DNA from: DATHWB01 sp040905965
GTDB lineage: Bacteria > Actinomycetota > Acidimicrobiia > Spongiisociales > ZC4RG35
DNA: 34,714 nucleotides
Direction of reading: 5' to 3'
Assembly: GCA_040905965.1 (NCBI GenBank)
Contig: JBBDQP010000049.1
Location: 1 to 34,714 of the forward strand
Shown here: piece after piece, positions 1 to 8,691 of the stretch
Numbering within the stretch: position 1 is the stretch's first letter
How the letters are laid out: each line of letters begins with the position of its first letter
Translations under genes and position numbers: made by a program
The notes under the pieces: generated by a model
Databases searched by the model: none
Seen by the model: the letters and a program-made list of their open reading frames with translations, nothing else
Told to the model about the DNA's origin: nothing

Positions 1-1023
1 CAGGCTGGTCTGATCGTCCTGTTGAACGCCCAGGCCGAGAACCAGTTCGGATACCACCGTGATGAGCTCCTCGGACAACCCGTGACCAATGTCATCCCAC
101 ATGGGTTCGCTGAGCGTTTGATCGCAGACCATCTCCGCTCTGCCGAGGACGCCTTGGCCCAACAGATCGGGACCGGGATCGAGTTGACGGCTCTCCGCAA
201 GGACGGGACCGAGTTCCCGATCGAGATCATGTTGAGCCCGTTGGCCAGCCCGGAAGGAATCCTGGTCACCGCTGCTATTCGGGACATCACCGTGCGCAAA
301 GCCGACAAGGAGAGACTGATCCGTAGCGTTGGAGAGCTCAAGCGGTCGAACGAAGAGTTGGAGCAGTTCGCCTATATCGCATCCCACGACCTCCAGGAGC
401 CGTTGCGAATGGTGACGAGCTTCACCCAGCTCCTGTCCAAGCGCTACAAGGGACAGTTGGACGACGCCGCCGACGAATTCATCGCCTTCGCCGTTGACGG
501 TGCCGGTCGCATGCAAGGGTTGATCGAAGACCTTCTCGCTTTCTCGCGGGTTGGGTCCAAGGGCCGGCCGATGCTTCCGACATCCAGTCAGGCCGCCCTG
601 GAGAGGGCCTTGAGTAACCTCCAACTGACCATCGAAGATACAGGCGCCCAGGTGACTCACGACTCTCTCCCCATGGTTTCGGCCGATGAGGTCCAGCTCA
701 TTCAGCTGCTTCAGAATCTCGTCGGCAACGCGATCAAGTATTGCGGCCCGGAGGCGCCGCGGATCCATGTCTCAGCCTCTCCCAGTGATGGACACACCTG
801 GAAATTCTCTGTCAAAGACAACGGGATCGGCATCGAGCCACAGCATTTCGAAAGGATATTCAGGATGTTCGAAAGGCTCCACCAGCGGGATGAGTTTGCC
901 GGCACCGGAATCGGCCTCGCCATCTGCAAGAAGATCGTCGAGCGTCACGGGGGCAACATCACCGTTGAGTCCCAACCGGGAGAGGGCTCCACATTCCACT
1001 TCGAACTCATGGGTGCGTCGTGA
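1..1023 (+). CDS. PAS-containing sensor histidine kinase, 5' end outside window
   Basis: The reading frame is open from base 1, so the N-terminus lies upstream. Counting from the TTG at 22, a PAS domain fills about residues 1-95 (FGYHRDELLGQ), followed by a short linker and a HisKA domain with the H-box SHDLQEP (phospho-acceptor His122). The ATPase domain has an N-box around Asn236, DNGIGI at 266-271 and GTGIGLA at 294-300. All catalytic motifs are present, so the kinase should autophosphorylate on His and pass phosphate to a receiver. The H-box type is that of cyanobacterial phytochrome-like kinases, which usually pair with small Rcp1-type regulators; such a gene follows, with a 4-base GTGA overlap (1020-1023). 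No membrane segment lies in the visible part. The signal sensed cannot be told because the sensor end is missing. Confidence 0.93.
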   Translation, partial: QAGLIVLLNAQAENQFGYHRDELLGQPVTNVIPHGFAERLIADHLRSAEDALAQQIGTGIELTALRKDGTEFPIEIMLSPLASPEGILVTAAIRDITVRKADKERLIRSVGELKRSNEELEQFAYIASHDLQEPLRMVTSFTQLLSKRYKGQLDDAADEFIAFAVDGAGRMQGLIEDLLAFSRVGSKGRPMLPTSSQAALERALSNLQLTIEDTGAQVTHDSLPMVSADEVQLIQLLQNLVGNAIKYCGPEAPRIHVSASPSDGHTWKFSVKDNGIGIEPQHFERIFRMFERLHQRDEFAGTGIGLAICKKIVERHGGNITVESQPGEGSTFHFELMGAS

Positions 1024-1476
1024 AAGAGGAGGGAGGAAGTGACAGGACCGTCGAAGTGCTTCTGGTCGAGGACAGCCCCGGAGACGTTCGGCTGACCCGG
1101 GAGGCCTTCCGGGATGCCTACTTTTCCGTCCGGTTGCATGTGGCTACCGACGGCCTGGAGGCCATGGCCTTTCTGCGGAGGGAGGGGGAAAAGAATGTTC
1201 ACGTCCCCCGTCCCGACATCATCTTGTTGGACTTGAACCTCCCCAAGATGGATGGACGAGAAGCGTTGGCTCAGATCAAGGAGGATCCTCGCCTGAAGGA
1301 TCCCGATCGTCATCCTGACCACCTCGGATGCAGAGGCTGACATTCTCAAGAGTTACGAGCTCAGGGCGAACGCTTTCTTGACCAAGCCCGTGGAACTGGA
1401 CGCGTTCAACGGGATGATAAAGAGCCTCGGCGACTTCTGGGTGACCCAGGCCAAGTTGGCGCAGAGGGATGACTGA
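1020..1476 (+). pseudogene. Rcp1-type single-domain response regulator, frameshifted
   Basis: GTG at 1020 overlaps the kinase stop. The first frame encodes a receiver domain with the acidic pair in LLVEDSPGD and phospho-acceptor Asp71 in DIILLDLNLPKMDG, but ends early at 1340 with an unrelated tail. The missing C-terminal half is intact in another frame from about 1300 to the TGA at 1474-1476: RIPIVILTTSDAEAD, then FLTKPV with the conserved Lys. The switch falls at about 1296-1300, where an in-frame TGA (1294-1296) closes the second frame upstream. The join fits loss of two bases or gain of one. Restored length is about 151 residues, normal for Rcp1 proteins. Either the regulator is truly inactivated, leaving the kinase without its nearest partner, or this is a sequence error; no homopolymer is present to favour error. 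Confidence 0.85.
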
Positions 1477-1484
1477 TCCGCACA

Positions 1485-3689
1485 ATGAAGACGCGAGGGC
1501 GGACCCAGGAGTTGAGCGTCGGTTCAGCCACCCGCCTGCTATTGGTCGAGGACAATCTCGGCGACGCACGCCTGCTCCAGGAGATGCTCAAGGAGCCCGA
1601 CTCCCCCGATTTTGAGCTGACCCACGTTGAGTCCATGAGTGAGGCTGTGGCGTGGCTGGGAGAAAACACCGCCGACATCATCCTTCTCGACCTTGGTTTA
1701 CCTGATGGACAGGGACTGGACGTGGTGCGTCAGGTCCGTCGCGCCGCACCGCATGTTCCCCTGGTGGTGTTGACCGACCGCGACGACGAGGAGTTGGCGG
1801 ACCAGTCGCTCCAGGCGGGTGCCGAGGACTATCTGCTCAAGGGCGAGATCGAACCCCGGGCGCTGATCCGATCGCTGCGCTACGCCGTCGAGCGGAAGCT
1901 GATGCAAGAGGCCCTCTCCGTCGAAAAGGACCGCGTCGAGGTGGTGACGCTGAATAGCCTCGGCGAGGGCGTGATCAGTCTCGACGTGTCCGGGATCATC
2001 ACATTCGTCAATCTCGAGGCGGAGAGGATGACCGGATGGTCACGAGCAGAAGCCTCGGGCCAGCCCTTTACTGAGGTGTTCCAGGGCGTCGATGCCACCA
2101 CGCGGGAGGCGATACAGGACCCTTCGGAATGGGACTCCGTGGATGACCAAACGACGAGGTTGCTGACGAACGGCCTGCTGATCAGCCGAGACAGTCCGGA
2201 GCTCCCTTTCGAAGCCAGCGTCTCGCCACTGTACGGCAGGGAGGGCCAAGCCACGGGTTCGGTGATCGTGTTCCGCGATGTCAGTGCGGCACGCGCCATG
2301 GCACTGGAGATGACCCACTCCTTCGAACACGATTTCCTCACCGGGCTCCCCAATCGGATTCTCCTCAACGACCGGATCGATCAAGCCATCGCTTTGGCGC
2401 CACGTCATCACAGCCAAGTCGCGGTGTTGTTCTTGGACCTCGACGGGTTCAAGCACATCAACGACTCTCTCGGCCATTCGGTCGGGGACAAGCTGTTGCA
2501 ATCGATCGCCGAGCGACTGTTGGGCTGTGTCCGCCAGTCGGACACCGTGAGCCGTCAGGGCGGGGACGAGTTCGTCGTGTTGCTCTCCGATACCGACGAT
2601 GGGGAGAGCGCCGCCATCGTCGCCAACAGGATGCTGATCGCCGTGGCCGAGGCCCATTCCATCGAGAGCCACGACCTCCACGTCTCCACCAGCATCGGGA
2701 TCAGCGTCTATCCGGACGATGGTTCCGACGCCGAGACCCTGATCAAGAACGCCGACACGGCGATGTATCAGGCGAAGGCGAGCGGCCGCCAGAGGTATCA
2801 GTTCTTCAAGCAGGCCATGAACGTCCGGGCGGTGGAACGTCAGTCGATCGAGGAGAGCTTGCGGCACGCTTTGGAACGGGAGGAGTTCGTTCTCCACTAC
2901 CAGCCGAAGGTCAACCTCAGGACGGGGCAGATCACCGGGGCCGAGGCCCTCATCCGTTGGGTCCATCCCAGCCGAGGAATGGTGTCTCCCGCCCAGTTCA
3001 TTCCGATCGCCGAAGAGAGCGGTCTGATTCGCCCGATCGGCGATTGGGTGATCGAGGAGGCCTGTCGACAGGCGCAGGCTTGGGTCGCCTCCGGCCTACC
3101 CCCCACCGTCATGGCGGTGAACGTGTCCGCCGCCGAGCTCGGGGACGAGACCTATGTGCAGCGTCTCGGCGCCACCCTGGGCCGAACGGGGATCGACCCG
3201 CGTCGCCTCGAGTTGGAACTCACCGAGAGTGTGCTGATGAAGCACGCCCATTCGGCGGCGATCCTCGTGCAAGATTTGAGAAGGCTGGGAGTCAAGGTTG
3301 CATTGGACGACTTCGGCACCGGCTATTCCAGCCTCAGCTATCTCCGGGATTTCCCGATCGACACCCTCAAGATCGACCAGTCGTTCGTCAGCGAGGTCAC
3401 GTCGGCCGGAAGTGATACCCGAATCGTGGCTGCAGTGATCGGATTGGCTCGCAGTCTCGGTCTGAAGGTCGTCGCCGAGGGGGTGGAGACTCGAGAACAG
3501 TTGGAGTTTCTCCGTGCCCGTGAGTGTGACGAGGCCCAGGGGTACTACTTCAGCCGTCCCATGCCGGCAGACGAGTTCGCCGAGATGTTGCGGGCCGGTA
3601 CCGGGTTCGACGTCGACCCCGGCCATTGGCCTCGAACCCTCCCGGAGCTGACGGCCGCCCCGGGTCAGAGCAATCCATTGCCCTTGTGA
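1485..3689 (+). CDS. REC-PAS-GGDEF-EAL c-di-GMP turnover protein
   Basis: A cytoplasmic protein of 734 residues. Receiver domain about 15-135: acidic VED at 21-23, phospho-acceptor Asp69, Thr97 and Lys119. PAS domain about 150-270. Diguanylate cyclase about 277-440: intact GGDEF at 359-363 and an RxxD product-inhibition site (RQSD, 350-353) exactly five residues upstream. Phosphodiesterase about 455-700: EAL at 487-489 and DDFGTGYSSL at 608-617. Both catalytic signatures are intact, so it could make and degrade c-di-GMP, with the receiver deciding which activity wins; that balance is inference. ATG at 1485 lies 8 bases after the end of the broken regulator, making one operon with the kinase. 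It is a plausible alternative phosphate acceptor for that kinase. Confidence 0.95.
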   Translation: MKTRGRTQELSVGSATRLLLVEDNLGDARLLQEMLKEPDSPDFELTHVESMSEAVAWLGENTADIILLDLGLPDGQGLDVVRQVRRAAPHVPLVVLTDRDDEELADQSLQAGAEDYLLKGEIEPRALIRSLRYAVERKLMQEALSVEKDRVEVVTLNSLGEGVISLDVSGIITFVNLEAERMTGWSRAEASGQPFTEVFQGVDATTREAIQDPSEWDSVDDQTTRLLTNGLLISRDSPELPFEASVSPLYGREGQATGSVIVFRDVSAARAMALEMTHSFEHDFLTGLPNRILLNDRIDQAIALAPRHHSQVAVLFLDLDGFKHINDSLGHSVGDKLLQSIAERLLGCVRQSDTVSRQGGDEFVVLLSDTDDGESAAIVANRMLIAVAEAHSIESHDLHVSTSIGISVYPDDGSDAETLIKNADTAMYQAKASGRQRYQFFKQAMNVRAVERQSIEESLRHALEREEFVLHYQPKVNLRTGQITGAEALIRWVHPSRGMVSPAQFIPIAEESGLIRPIGDWVIEEACRQAQAWVASGLPPTVMAVNVSAAELGDETYVQRLGATLGRTGIDPRRLELELTESVLMKHAHSAAILVQDLRRLGVKVALDDFGTGYSSLSYLRDFPIDTLKIDQSFVSEVTSAGSDTRIVAAVIGLARSLGLKVVAEGVETREQLEFLRARECDEAQGYYFSRPMPADEFAEMLRAGTGFDVDPGHWPRTLPELTAAPGQSNPLPL

Positions 3690-3745
3690 TCGATCGAGGC
3701 GACCCCAGGCTGCCGTTTCCCGTCGAGTATGTCGGCGTTTCCATC

Positions 3746-3785
3746 GCCCGGCTCTGGGAGCTAGGTTCCCATGCCGCCCTCGGGC
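3746..3785 (+). promoter_or_regulatory. Possible nested hairpin in leader of the M23 peptidase gene
   Basis: In the 123-base gap before the peptidase gene, GCCCG (3746-3750) can pair with CGGGC (3781-3785), enclosing TGGGA/TCCCA (3755-3759 with 3767-3771). It does not match the c-di-GMP riboswitch motifs I know. It may be a weak terminator, a leader structure or chance in GC-rich DNA. Confidence 0.2.
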
Positions 3786-3812
3786 TTATTCCGGCGATCG
3801 ACGAGGTGAATT

Positions 3813-4583
3813 GTGCGTGAGCCAAGAGAGCCGGTGGCCCGTAGGCAGTTCCTGCGGATGCTGACACTCTCCACCGCTGCCCTCGTACTGCCGGTTCCGG
3901 TCACGGCCCTCGGTTCGTCGACCCGACCGTCCTTCGAGATCGTCTTCCCGCAAGATCCGCTCGGGACCTGGTTCGACCCGACCTTCGGAGCGGCCCGACC
4001 GAACGGTCGGATTCATATGGGTATCGACCTGATGGCTCCGAAACACTCTCCGGTGTTTGCAGTCGCTGACGGCACCATCAGTCGCATCGCTCAATCCCCG
4101 ATGGCAGGTCGGTACATGATCATCGACCACGCCGAGGGTTGGCAGAGTTGGTACTTGCACCTCAACAACGACGATCCTGGGCTGAACCGCGGCGGGGCGT
4201 CTTGGGAGCTGACGGTGACCGAGGGCCTCGACGAGGGCTCCCAAGTTGTCGGCGGTCAGCACGTCGCGTTCGTTGGCAACTCCGGAAACGCCGAAGGCAC
4301 GATGCCCCACACCCATTTCGAGCTTCACCTCGGCTCGAGGGTCGTCAATCCATATCCATATCTTGTCACGGGACAGGCGGCTGCGATCGAGGCTGTTCAC
4401 CAAGAACAGCGTGCAGAGACGATCCGGAAACTCTGTGAACCTGATGAAGATCGGCCTGCGATCGACCCGGAGTGGTGTGCTCCGGACGGACACGATGAGC
4501 CGATAAGCCGACGGTGGTCGAACCCGACTGAGCGACCTCGTGTCCTGAGCTTCCCGCATCAGGCGCCGAGAGCGGGTCGGTGA
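3813..4583 (+). CDS. Tat-exported M23 family metallopeptidase
   Basis: A 256-residue protein with a twin-arginine signal: RRQFLR at 10-15 followed by a hydrophobic stretch to about residue 33. The mature part is a peptidase M23 (LytM/lysostaphin) domain with zinc-ligand motif HxGxD (HMGID, 68-72), His116 in YLHL, and HxH (HTH, 166-168). The family cuts peptide cross-bridges of peptidoglycan; all expected residues are present, so it is probably active outside the membrane. GTG at 3813 is chosen because it places the RR motif correctly and has a GAGGTG-like ribosome site about 7 bases upstream. It follows the c-di-GMP gene by 123 bases and may be separately transcribed. The 3' end lies 8 bases from a convergent gene. 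Confidence 0.88.
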   Translation: MREPREPVARRQFLRMLTLSTAALVLPVPVTALGSSTRPSFEIVFPQDPLGTWFDPTFGAARPNGRIHMGIDLMAPKHSPVFAVADGTISRIAQSPMAGRYMIIDHAEGWQSWYLHLNNDDPGLNRGGASWELTVTEGLDEGSQVVGGQHVAFVGNSGNAEGTMPHTHFELHLGSRVVNPYPYLVTGQAAAIEAVHQEQRAETIRKLCEPDEDRPAIDPEWCAPDGHDEPISRRWSNPTERPRVLSFPHQAPRAGR

Positions 4584-4591
4584 TCCCGAGG

Positions 4592-6169
4592 TCAACCGGA
4601 CGGGGTGGTGAACACGTGGACGGTGACCCACCTCTCTGCGTCGAACAGCCGCATGACGAAAGTCGATGCGAAACGGGTCTCCGATCTGGACTGTTCCTCG
4701 CCGGACGCGTCGTAGGTGACCAGCTCGACCGTGCCGGTCCCCTCGAAGGCGAGGGCGGCGCCGCTCTGCCCTTCGGTTTGGACTCGGAGGTACAGCGACT
4801 CGAAGTGGTAGAAGGACACGACCCGGGACTCGTCGGCGGTCGCCCCGGCGATGATCGTCTGCAGCTCGGCGAGCCGTCTCTCCCCGCTGACGGCGGGAAG
4901 CAGAGTGTCGTCGCCACGTCTGACCGCTTCGGCCTCGATCGCCAGGTTTTCCGCAAGATTCGCCGCCAGCTCTGACGCGAACTGATCGTCGACGTCGAGG
5001 TTCAGCGAGTGCACGCTTTGATCGATCTCGACGGGGGGAAGGGTGGCGGGGTCGATGTCCACCTCGATCACCTGGGCTGGCGCCACCGAGTCGAGCGGAG
5101 CTCGTGCCGGTCCTCCGGCGGCGATGATGCCCACCACGGCCAGCACGAGGAACGAACTCGCGAGCACACCTTGGGTCAAGCCAGCCAGGGGCCCCCTCCG
5201 TCGCTCCGTGGCCAGATCCATCAGAGAAGCCAGACCGGAGCGTCCCGGGACCCGGTCCCAGAGAAGCCTGTCGAAGAGGCCACGAGCCGGGCTCCAGAGC
5301 ACCAGACTCGCCAGCAACGCCACTTTCGCCCCGAATTCGACCGACTGTGGCGCTATGAGAAGAGTCGTCCCGAGCCCGAGCGTCGCCGCGAACGCGAACC
5401 GGGCGAGACGACCTCTCGGGACGGTCTTCGGGTCGGTGATCATGAAGAGCAGAAAGATGAGGATCTCCGGCGACGTGACCAGAACCGTCCAGAATCGGGT
5501 GCCGCACACCGGATCGACAGACCAGGCGGCGGTCATGCAATGACCCGAGGCGACGAGGACGCCGAGACCGGCTGCGAGCGTCACCCAATAGGCGACCGCC
5601 ATCTCGAGAAGGTCGAGACGTCGGGTGATTGCGATCCCGCCTCCGACGATGATTGCGTAGGCGAGGACCATCCAGAAGTCGAGCGGAGCCCACCAGAAAT
5701 CGAGAGGTTCGACGACCTCGCTGCCCAAGACCAAGAACGCGACGACAAGGCCAATGTTGGACGGGTTGAACAGGTGTTCTCCCCGGAAGCGAATCAGATA
5801 CTTGGTGAGGACCGAGATGCCCGCGATCCCGGCGAAGAAGTGCCATCCGGTCCAGCTCCAATAGTCCCCGGCTGGCATCGCGGGCAGACGCAGGATCAGC
5901 GCGACACCGCTCCCGGTGAGCATCCCACTCGCCGGCCAGACCAGCTTTCCGGTCTTGCGGAGGGTCGCAACGACGTCCACTGCTGCTGCGGTGACGATCG
6001 CCGAGAGAATCTGGGGAACCGACACCCGGAATCCCAGGGTGGTGATGCCGATCACATGGATCGAGATGATCACCGCCGCCGTGTGCAGTCGCGGGTCACG
6101 CCTGTCGGGCAGGACGAGTGGGACCCGCCTCGCACCCATGCGCACCGTCGGGGAGGTCATGGTGGCCAT
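4592..6169 (-). CDS. RnfD/NqrB/UnbU-like multi-spanning membrane protein
   Basis: A 525-residue protein with about nine or ten hydrophobic helices in residues 25-350, then a soluble C-terminal domain (about 355-525), probably outside the membrane. The membrane half resembles the NQR2/RnfD fold: the GEHLFNPSNIG segment and TDPKTVPRG after a later helix are typical. In NqrB/RnfD this fold carries FMN for Na+/H+-coupled electron transfer, but I see no SGAT-type flavin attachment motif and no other rnf or nqr genes, so it fits better with orphan UnbU-type proteins. The C-terminal domain begins right after the last helix and I do not recognise it. ATG at 6169; a second ATG follows three codons in. 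Convergent with the M23 gene. Confidence 0.72.
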   Translation of the reverse strand: MATMTSPTVRMGARRVPLVLPDRRDPRLHTAAVIISIHVIGITTLGFRVSVPQILSAIVTAAAVDVVATLRKTGKLVWPASGMLTGSGVALILRLPAMPAGDYWSWTGWHFFAGIAGISVLTKYLIRFRGEHLFNPSNIGLVVAFLVLGSEVVEPLDFWWAPLDFWMVLAYAIIVGGGIAITRRLDLLEMAVAYWVTLAAGLGVLVASGHCMTAAWSVDPVCGTRFWTVLVTSPEILIFLLFMITDPKTVPRGRLARFAFAATLGLGTTLLIAPQSVEFGAKVALLASLVLWSPARGLFDRLLWDRVPGRSGLASLMDLATERRRGPLAGLTQGVLASSFLVLAVVGIIAAGGPARAPLDSVAPAQVIEVDIDPATLPPVEIDQSVHSLNLDVDDQFASELAANLAENLAIEAEAVRRGDDTLLPAVSGERRLAELQTIIAGATADESRVVSFYHFESLYLRVQTEGQSGAALAFEGTGTVELVTYDASGEEQSRSETRFASTFVMRLFDAERWVTVHVFTTPSG

Positions 6170-6326
6170 TCTCGGCGAGAGCCTAGGACTTGCCGGTCGA
6201 GCACCCTCCCGCTCGCGTCGGAACCAGGTCTTTGCCGTGATCCGCGCACGCTCGGTCTGGCTCGGGAAGGCGATCTGGGGAGGTTCCGAAAGAGACTGAT
6301 GTGCTGTGCGCTGCTACACAGAGCGA

Positions 6327-7148
6327 ATGCGCTTTGGTCTCGATGTCGCCCAGCAACGTATGTCCTGGGCAGAAAACGTGTCCCGTGTCCGCTTTGCCGA
6401 GGAACTCGGTTTCGATGGCGTCTGGGGTTTCGATCACTTCCAGCCGATGTACGGCGAAGGGCCGGGAGAATGCTTCGAAGGGAGCACCACGCTTGCAGCT
6501 TGGAGTGGCGTCACCTCGAACATCCGTCTCGGGTTGCTCGTGGCCGGGATGACCTATCGCCATCCGGCGGTCTACGCCGCCGAGGCGATCACGATCGATC
6601 ATGCGTCGAACGGACGGCTCGAACTGAGCTACGGCGCAGCCTGGTTCGAAAAGGAGCACCGGGAAATGGGGATCCCGTTCCCGGAACTGGGTGATCGCGT
6701 GGATGCATTCGAGGAAGCTGTGCAGATTCTGCGCGGTCTTCTGACGACGGACGGGTTTTCGTTCGATGGCCAGCACTTTTCGATCGACGACGCCACCCTC
6801 AATCCCAAACCGGTTCAGCGTCCCCATCCTCCAATTTGGATCGGTGCCAAAGGCGAGCAGCGGATGATGCCGATCGCCGCCCGGTACGCCGACGTCTGGC
6901 ATTGCTTCGGCACGCCCGAGTCGCTGGCGGCGAAGTCACAGCGGATGAGTGATCACGCCGAGCAGGCAGGACGCGACCCGGCCGAACTGATGAGGTCATC
7001 CTCGCTCTCTTTGGAGGGCGACCTCGATGAGGTGGCTCGGACAGTCGAGGAGTTCGAAGACATCGGCTTCGAATATCTGGTGTGTGGCTGGCCATCGGGG
7101 GGTCGCGCGACCATCGAACTCTTCGCCAGGCGGTTCCTTTCAACCTGA
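6327..7148 (+). CDS. LLM-class (luciferase-like) F420-dependent oxidoreductase
   Basis: A 273-residue luciferase-like TIM-barrel protein. It has the usual N-terminus MRFGLD, then FAEELGFDGVWGFDH, the T-x-N-I-R-L-G strand after the third helix (TSNIRLG), HPAVYAAEA, the GRLELSYGAAWFEKEH segment and PPIWIGAKG. In Actinomycetota such proteins generally use reduced F420 for hydride transfer to substrates that cannot be read from sequence. ATG at 6327 is preferred over the GTG at 6306 because the family almost always begins right at the first strand. A cofactor gene (27566-28159) and a second family member (28224-29213) are in the window. It stands alone here between a minus-strand membrane gene and a channel-like gene. 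Confidence 0.88.
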   Translation: MRFGLDVAQQRMSWAENVSRVRFAEELGFDGVWGFDHFQPMYGEGPGECFEGSTTLAAWSGVTSNIRLGLLVAGMTYRHPAVYAAEAITIDHASNGRLELSYGAAWFEKEHREMGIPFPELGDRVDAFEEAVQILRGLLTTDGFSFDGQHFSIDDATLNPKPVQRPHPPIWIGAKGEQRMMPIAARYADVWHCFGTPESLAAKSQRMSDHAEQAGRDPAELMRSSSLSLEGDLDEVARTVEEFEDIGFEYLVCGWPSGGRATIELFARRFLST

Positions 7149-7219
7149 ACCGGTCCGTTCATCTCGCCTCGCGTGCACGTTGATGCTGGGCAAGTGGTTT
7201 CGGGGCGAGTGGTAACGAC

Positions 7220-7250
7220 TTGTTTGAGAAATCCCCATTCGGGGTATACA
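7220..7250 (+). promoter_or_regulatory. Possible sigma70-type promoter of the TM-helix gene
   Basis: TTGTTT (7220-7225) and TATACA (7245-7250) are spaced 19 bases apart; TTGAGA (7224-7229) with a 15-base spacer is an alternative. A CCCC/GGGG short dyad lies between them. The site is 32 bases before the GTG start at 7282. Spacing is not ideal. Confidence 0.3.
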
Positions 7251-7281
7251 GAACGTCATCGCTATCCCGAGGAGGGTTCCC

Positions 7282-8020
7282 GTGGAGTATCTGGACAGAG
7301 TTCGCGACAACGTTGTGGACGTTTTCCCGCAAATCGTATTGTTCTTGGTGATCCTGATCGTCGGCTGGGTCGTGGCACGAGTACTGGCGCGAATTCTCGA
7401 TGCCGTGCTCGATAAGGTCGGATTCGACCGCTGGGTCGAAAGAGGGGGGATCAAGCGGGCGCTCGCTCGGAGCGAGTACGACGCCAGCGACCTGCTCGCC
7501 AAGGTCTTCTTCTATGGGTTGATGCTGGTGGTGCTGCAGTTGGCGTTCGGGGTCTTCGGCGAGAACTCGATCAGCGCCCTGCTCGACAGTCTCATCGCGT
7601 ACTTGCCGAACGTGTTCGTTGCTCTGCTGATCATTGTGATTGCGGCGTACGTGGCCGCGGCGGCGAGGGATATCGCGCGAGCCTCGCTCGGTGGCCTCGA
7701 CTACGGGCGGATGCTCGCCAACATCGCCTATTGGGCCCTCATGCTCGTGGGCATTTTCGCCGCTCTCGACCAACTCGCAATCGCCCCGACGATCGTCAAC
7801 GGCTTGTTCTACTTCTTGCTCGCGGTTGTCGGTGGTTCGATGATCATCGCGGTGGGCGGTGGAGGCATCGTGCCCATGAGGCAGCGCTGGGAGCGCTGGC
7901 TGGTGCGGGCCGAGGAGGAAATGCCACGGATACAGCAGGCGAGTTCGAGCACGCCCGAGGACGACAGACCCAACATCGAGCGGGAGACCGGTCTGTCCGG
8001 CGGACCGGCTCAAACTGGCA
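7282..8020 (+). CDS. TM-helix (mechanosensitive-channel-like) membrane protein, 3' end in gap
   Basis: About 246 residues are visible before the N run. The first helix (about 15-38, IVLFLVILIVGWVVARVLARIL) is the conserved TM-helix repeat of MscS-related proteins; an amphipathic region then leads to three more helices at about 75-95, 108-130 and 150-200. A charged tail begins near residue 205. The beta domain of true MscS channels is not visible, so this is more like the small TM-helix proteins of cyanobacteria and actinobacteria, whose role is unclear. The GTG start at 7282 has a strong GAGGAGG ribosome site 5-11 bases upstream. The charged tail suggests the protein is almost complete and ends soon after the gap begins. 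Confidence 0.78.
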
Positions 8021-8120
8021 NNNNNNNNNNNNNNNNNNNNNNNNNNNNNNNNNNNNNNNNNNNNNNNNNNNNNNNNNNNNNNNNNNNNNNNNNNNNNNNN
8101 NNNNNNNNNNNNNNNNNNNN
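8021..8120. other. Assembly gap (100 N)
   Basis: Exactly 100 unknown bases, the standard placeholder for a scaffold join of unknown length. Reading frames across it mean nothing. The order of the two flanks depends on the scaffolding being right. Confidence 0.99.
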
Positions 8121-8189
8121 TGGCAGTTGATTGCCCTGGTGGCGGTGATCGTCGCGGTGCGACAGATCTTGCGTCGTCGCCCGGCCTGA
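8121..8189 (+). CDS. C-terminal tail of a membrane protein, 5' end in gap
   Basis: From the first base after the gap, one frame runs 22 codons to a TGA at 8187-8189. It reads as a hydrophobic helix (LIALVAVIVAV) followed by a positively charged end (RQILRRRPA), the usual pattern for the last helix of an inner-membrane protein with its C-terminus in the cytoplasm. It could be the end of the channel-like gene before the gap or, more likely, of a separate gene lost in the gap. The family cannot be identified. Confidence 0.45.
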   Translation, partial: WQLIALVAVIVAVRQILRRRPA

Positions 8190-8237
8190 CGCGGTCTGTG
8201 CTCGGTGCCTCCTGGGACGGGTTGGTACGCTTCGACG

Positions 8238-8684
8238 ATGGCACATGACAAAGTGATCGAACAGCTCCGTCGGCCCTACTCAGATTCCGTCTACGAGGAG
8301 GTCCGGGAGCTGTGGAAGGCCCACTCCCAGGCCGAGGACGCCAGGGACATCCCCGGGCTGTTGGCCACTCTCACTCCCGACTGTGTGTACGAGTTGGTCC
8401 AGACCGGCCACCGCTGGGAAGGCCATGAGGGAGCGACGCGCTTCTACACCGGGCTGCTCGGGGCGTTCCCTGACATCGTGTTCGAACTTTCCGACATCGT
8501 CATCGGCCCCCAGGGCGTGTTCGAGATGGCGGATGTCCACGGCACCCACCTCGCTCCGTGGCTGGAAGTCGAACCATCGGGGGAGCGGGTCGAGTTTCGG
8601 GTGGGGATCCTCTTTCCGTGGGATCCGGAGCGGAAGCTGTTCACCGGCGAGCGGGTGTGGACCGACGGCCTGGGTCTGGGATAA
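8238..8684 (+). CDS. SnoaL/NTF2-like family protein
   Basis: A 148-residue protein of the nuclear-transport-factor-2-like cone fold. An N-terminal helix (ELWKAHSQAEDARDIPGLLA) is followed by LTPDCVYELV, GHRWEGHEGATRFY and LLGAFPDIVFEL, the run typical of SnoaL-like ester cyclase proteins. The active-site Asp/His set is not clear enough to claim an enzyme; many relatives only bind small hydrophobic molecules. ATG at 8238 is preferred to the ATG at 8205 because the first eleven codons of the longer form look unlike the family. Its 3' end is 7 bases from the convergent HAAS membrane gene. Confidence 0.8.
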   Translation: MAHDKVIEQLRRPYSDSVYEEVRELWKAHSQAEDARDIPGLLATLTPDCVYELVQTGHRWEGHEGATRFYTGLLGAFPDIVFELSDIVIGPQGVFEMADVHGTHLAPWLEVEPSGERVEFRVGILFPWDPERKLFTGERVWTDGLGLG

Positions 8685-8691
8685 CCGACGA

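Noticed and set aside
1290..1340. Programmed frameshift in the response regulator
   Set aside because: No slippery heptamer, rare-codon stall or downstream structure is evident, and the second frame is closed just upstream by a TGA.
3690..3812. c-di-GMP or c-di-AMP riboswitch before the M23 peptidase
   Set aside because: The position is tempting next to a c-di-GMP enzyme, but the conserved bases of the known classes are not seen; only a simple nested hairpin is reported.
3786..5861. Minus-strand 691-codon open frame
   Set aside because: It is out of frame with the real membrane protein gene on the same strand and continues antisense through the M23 gene; Arg/Pro-rich composition without domains is typical of non-coding frames in high-GC DNA.
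5009..6694. Plus-strand 561-codon open frame
   Set aside because: Antisense to the RnfD/UnbU-like gene and out of frame with the oxidoreductase gene; rich in Arg, Asp, Glu and Gly with no domain.
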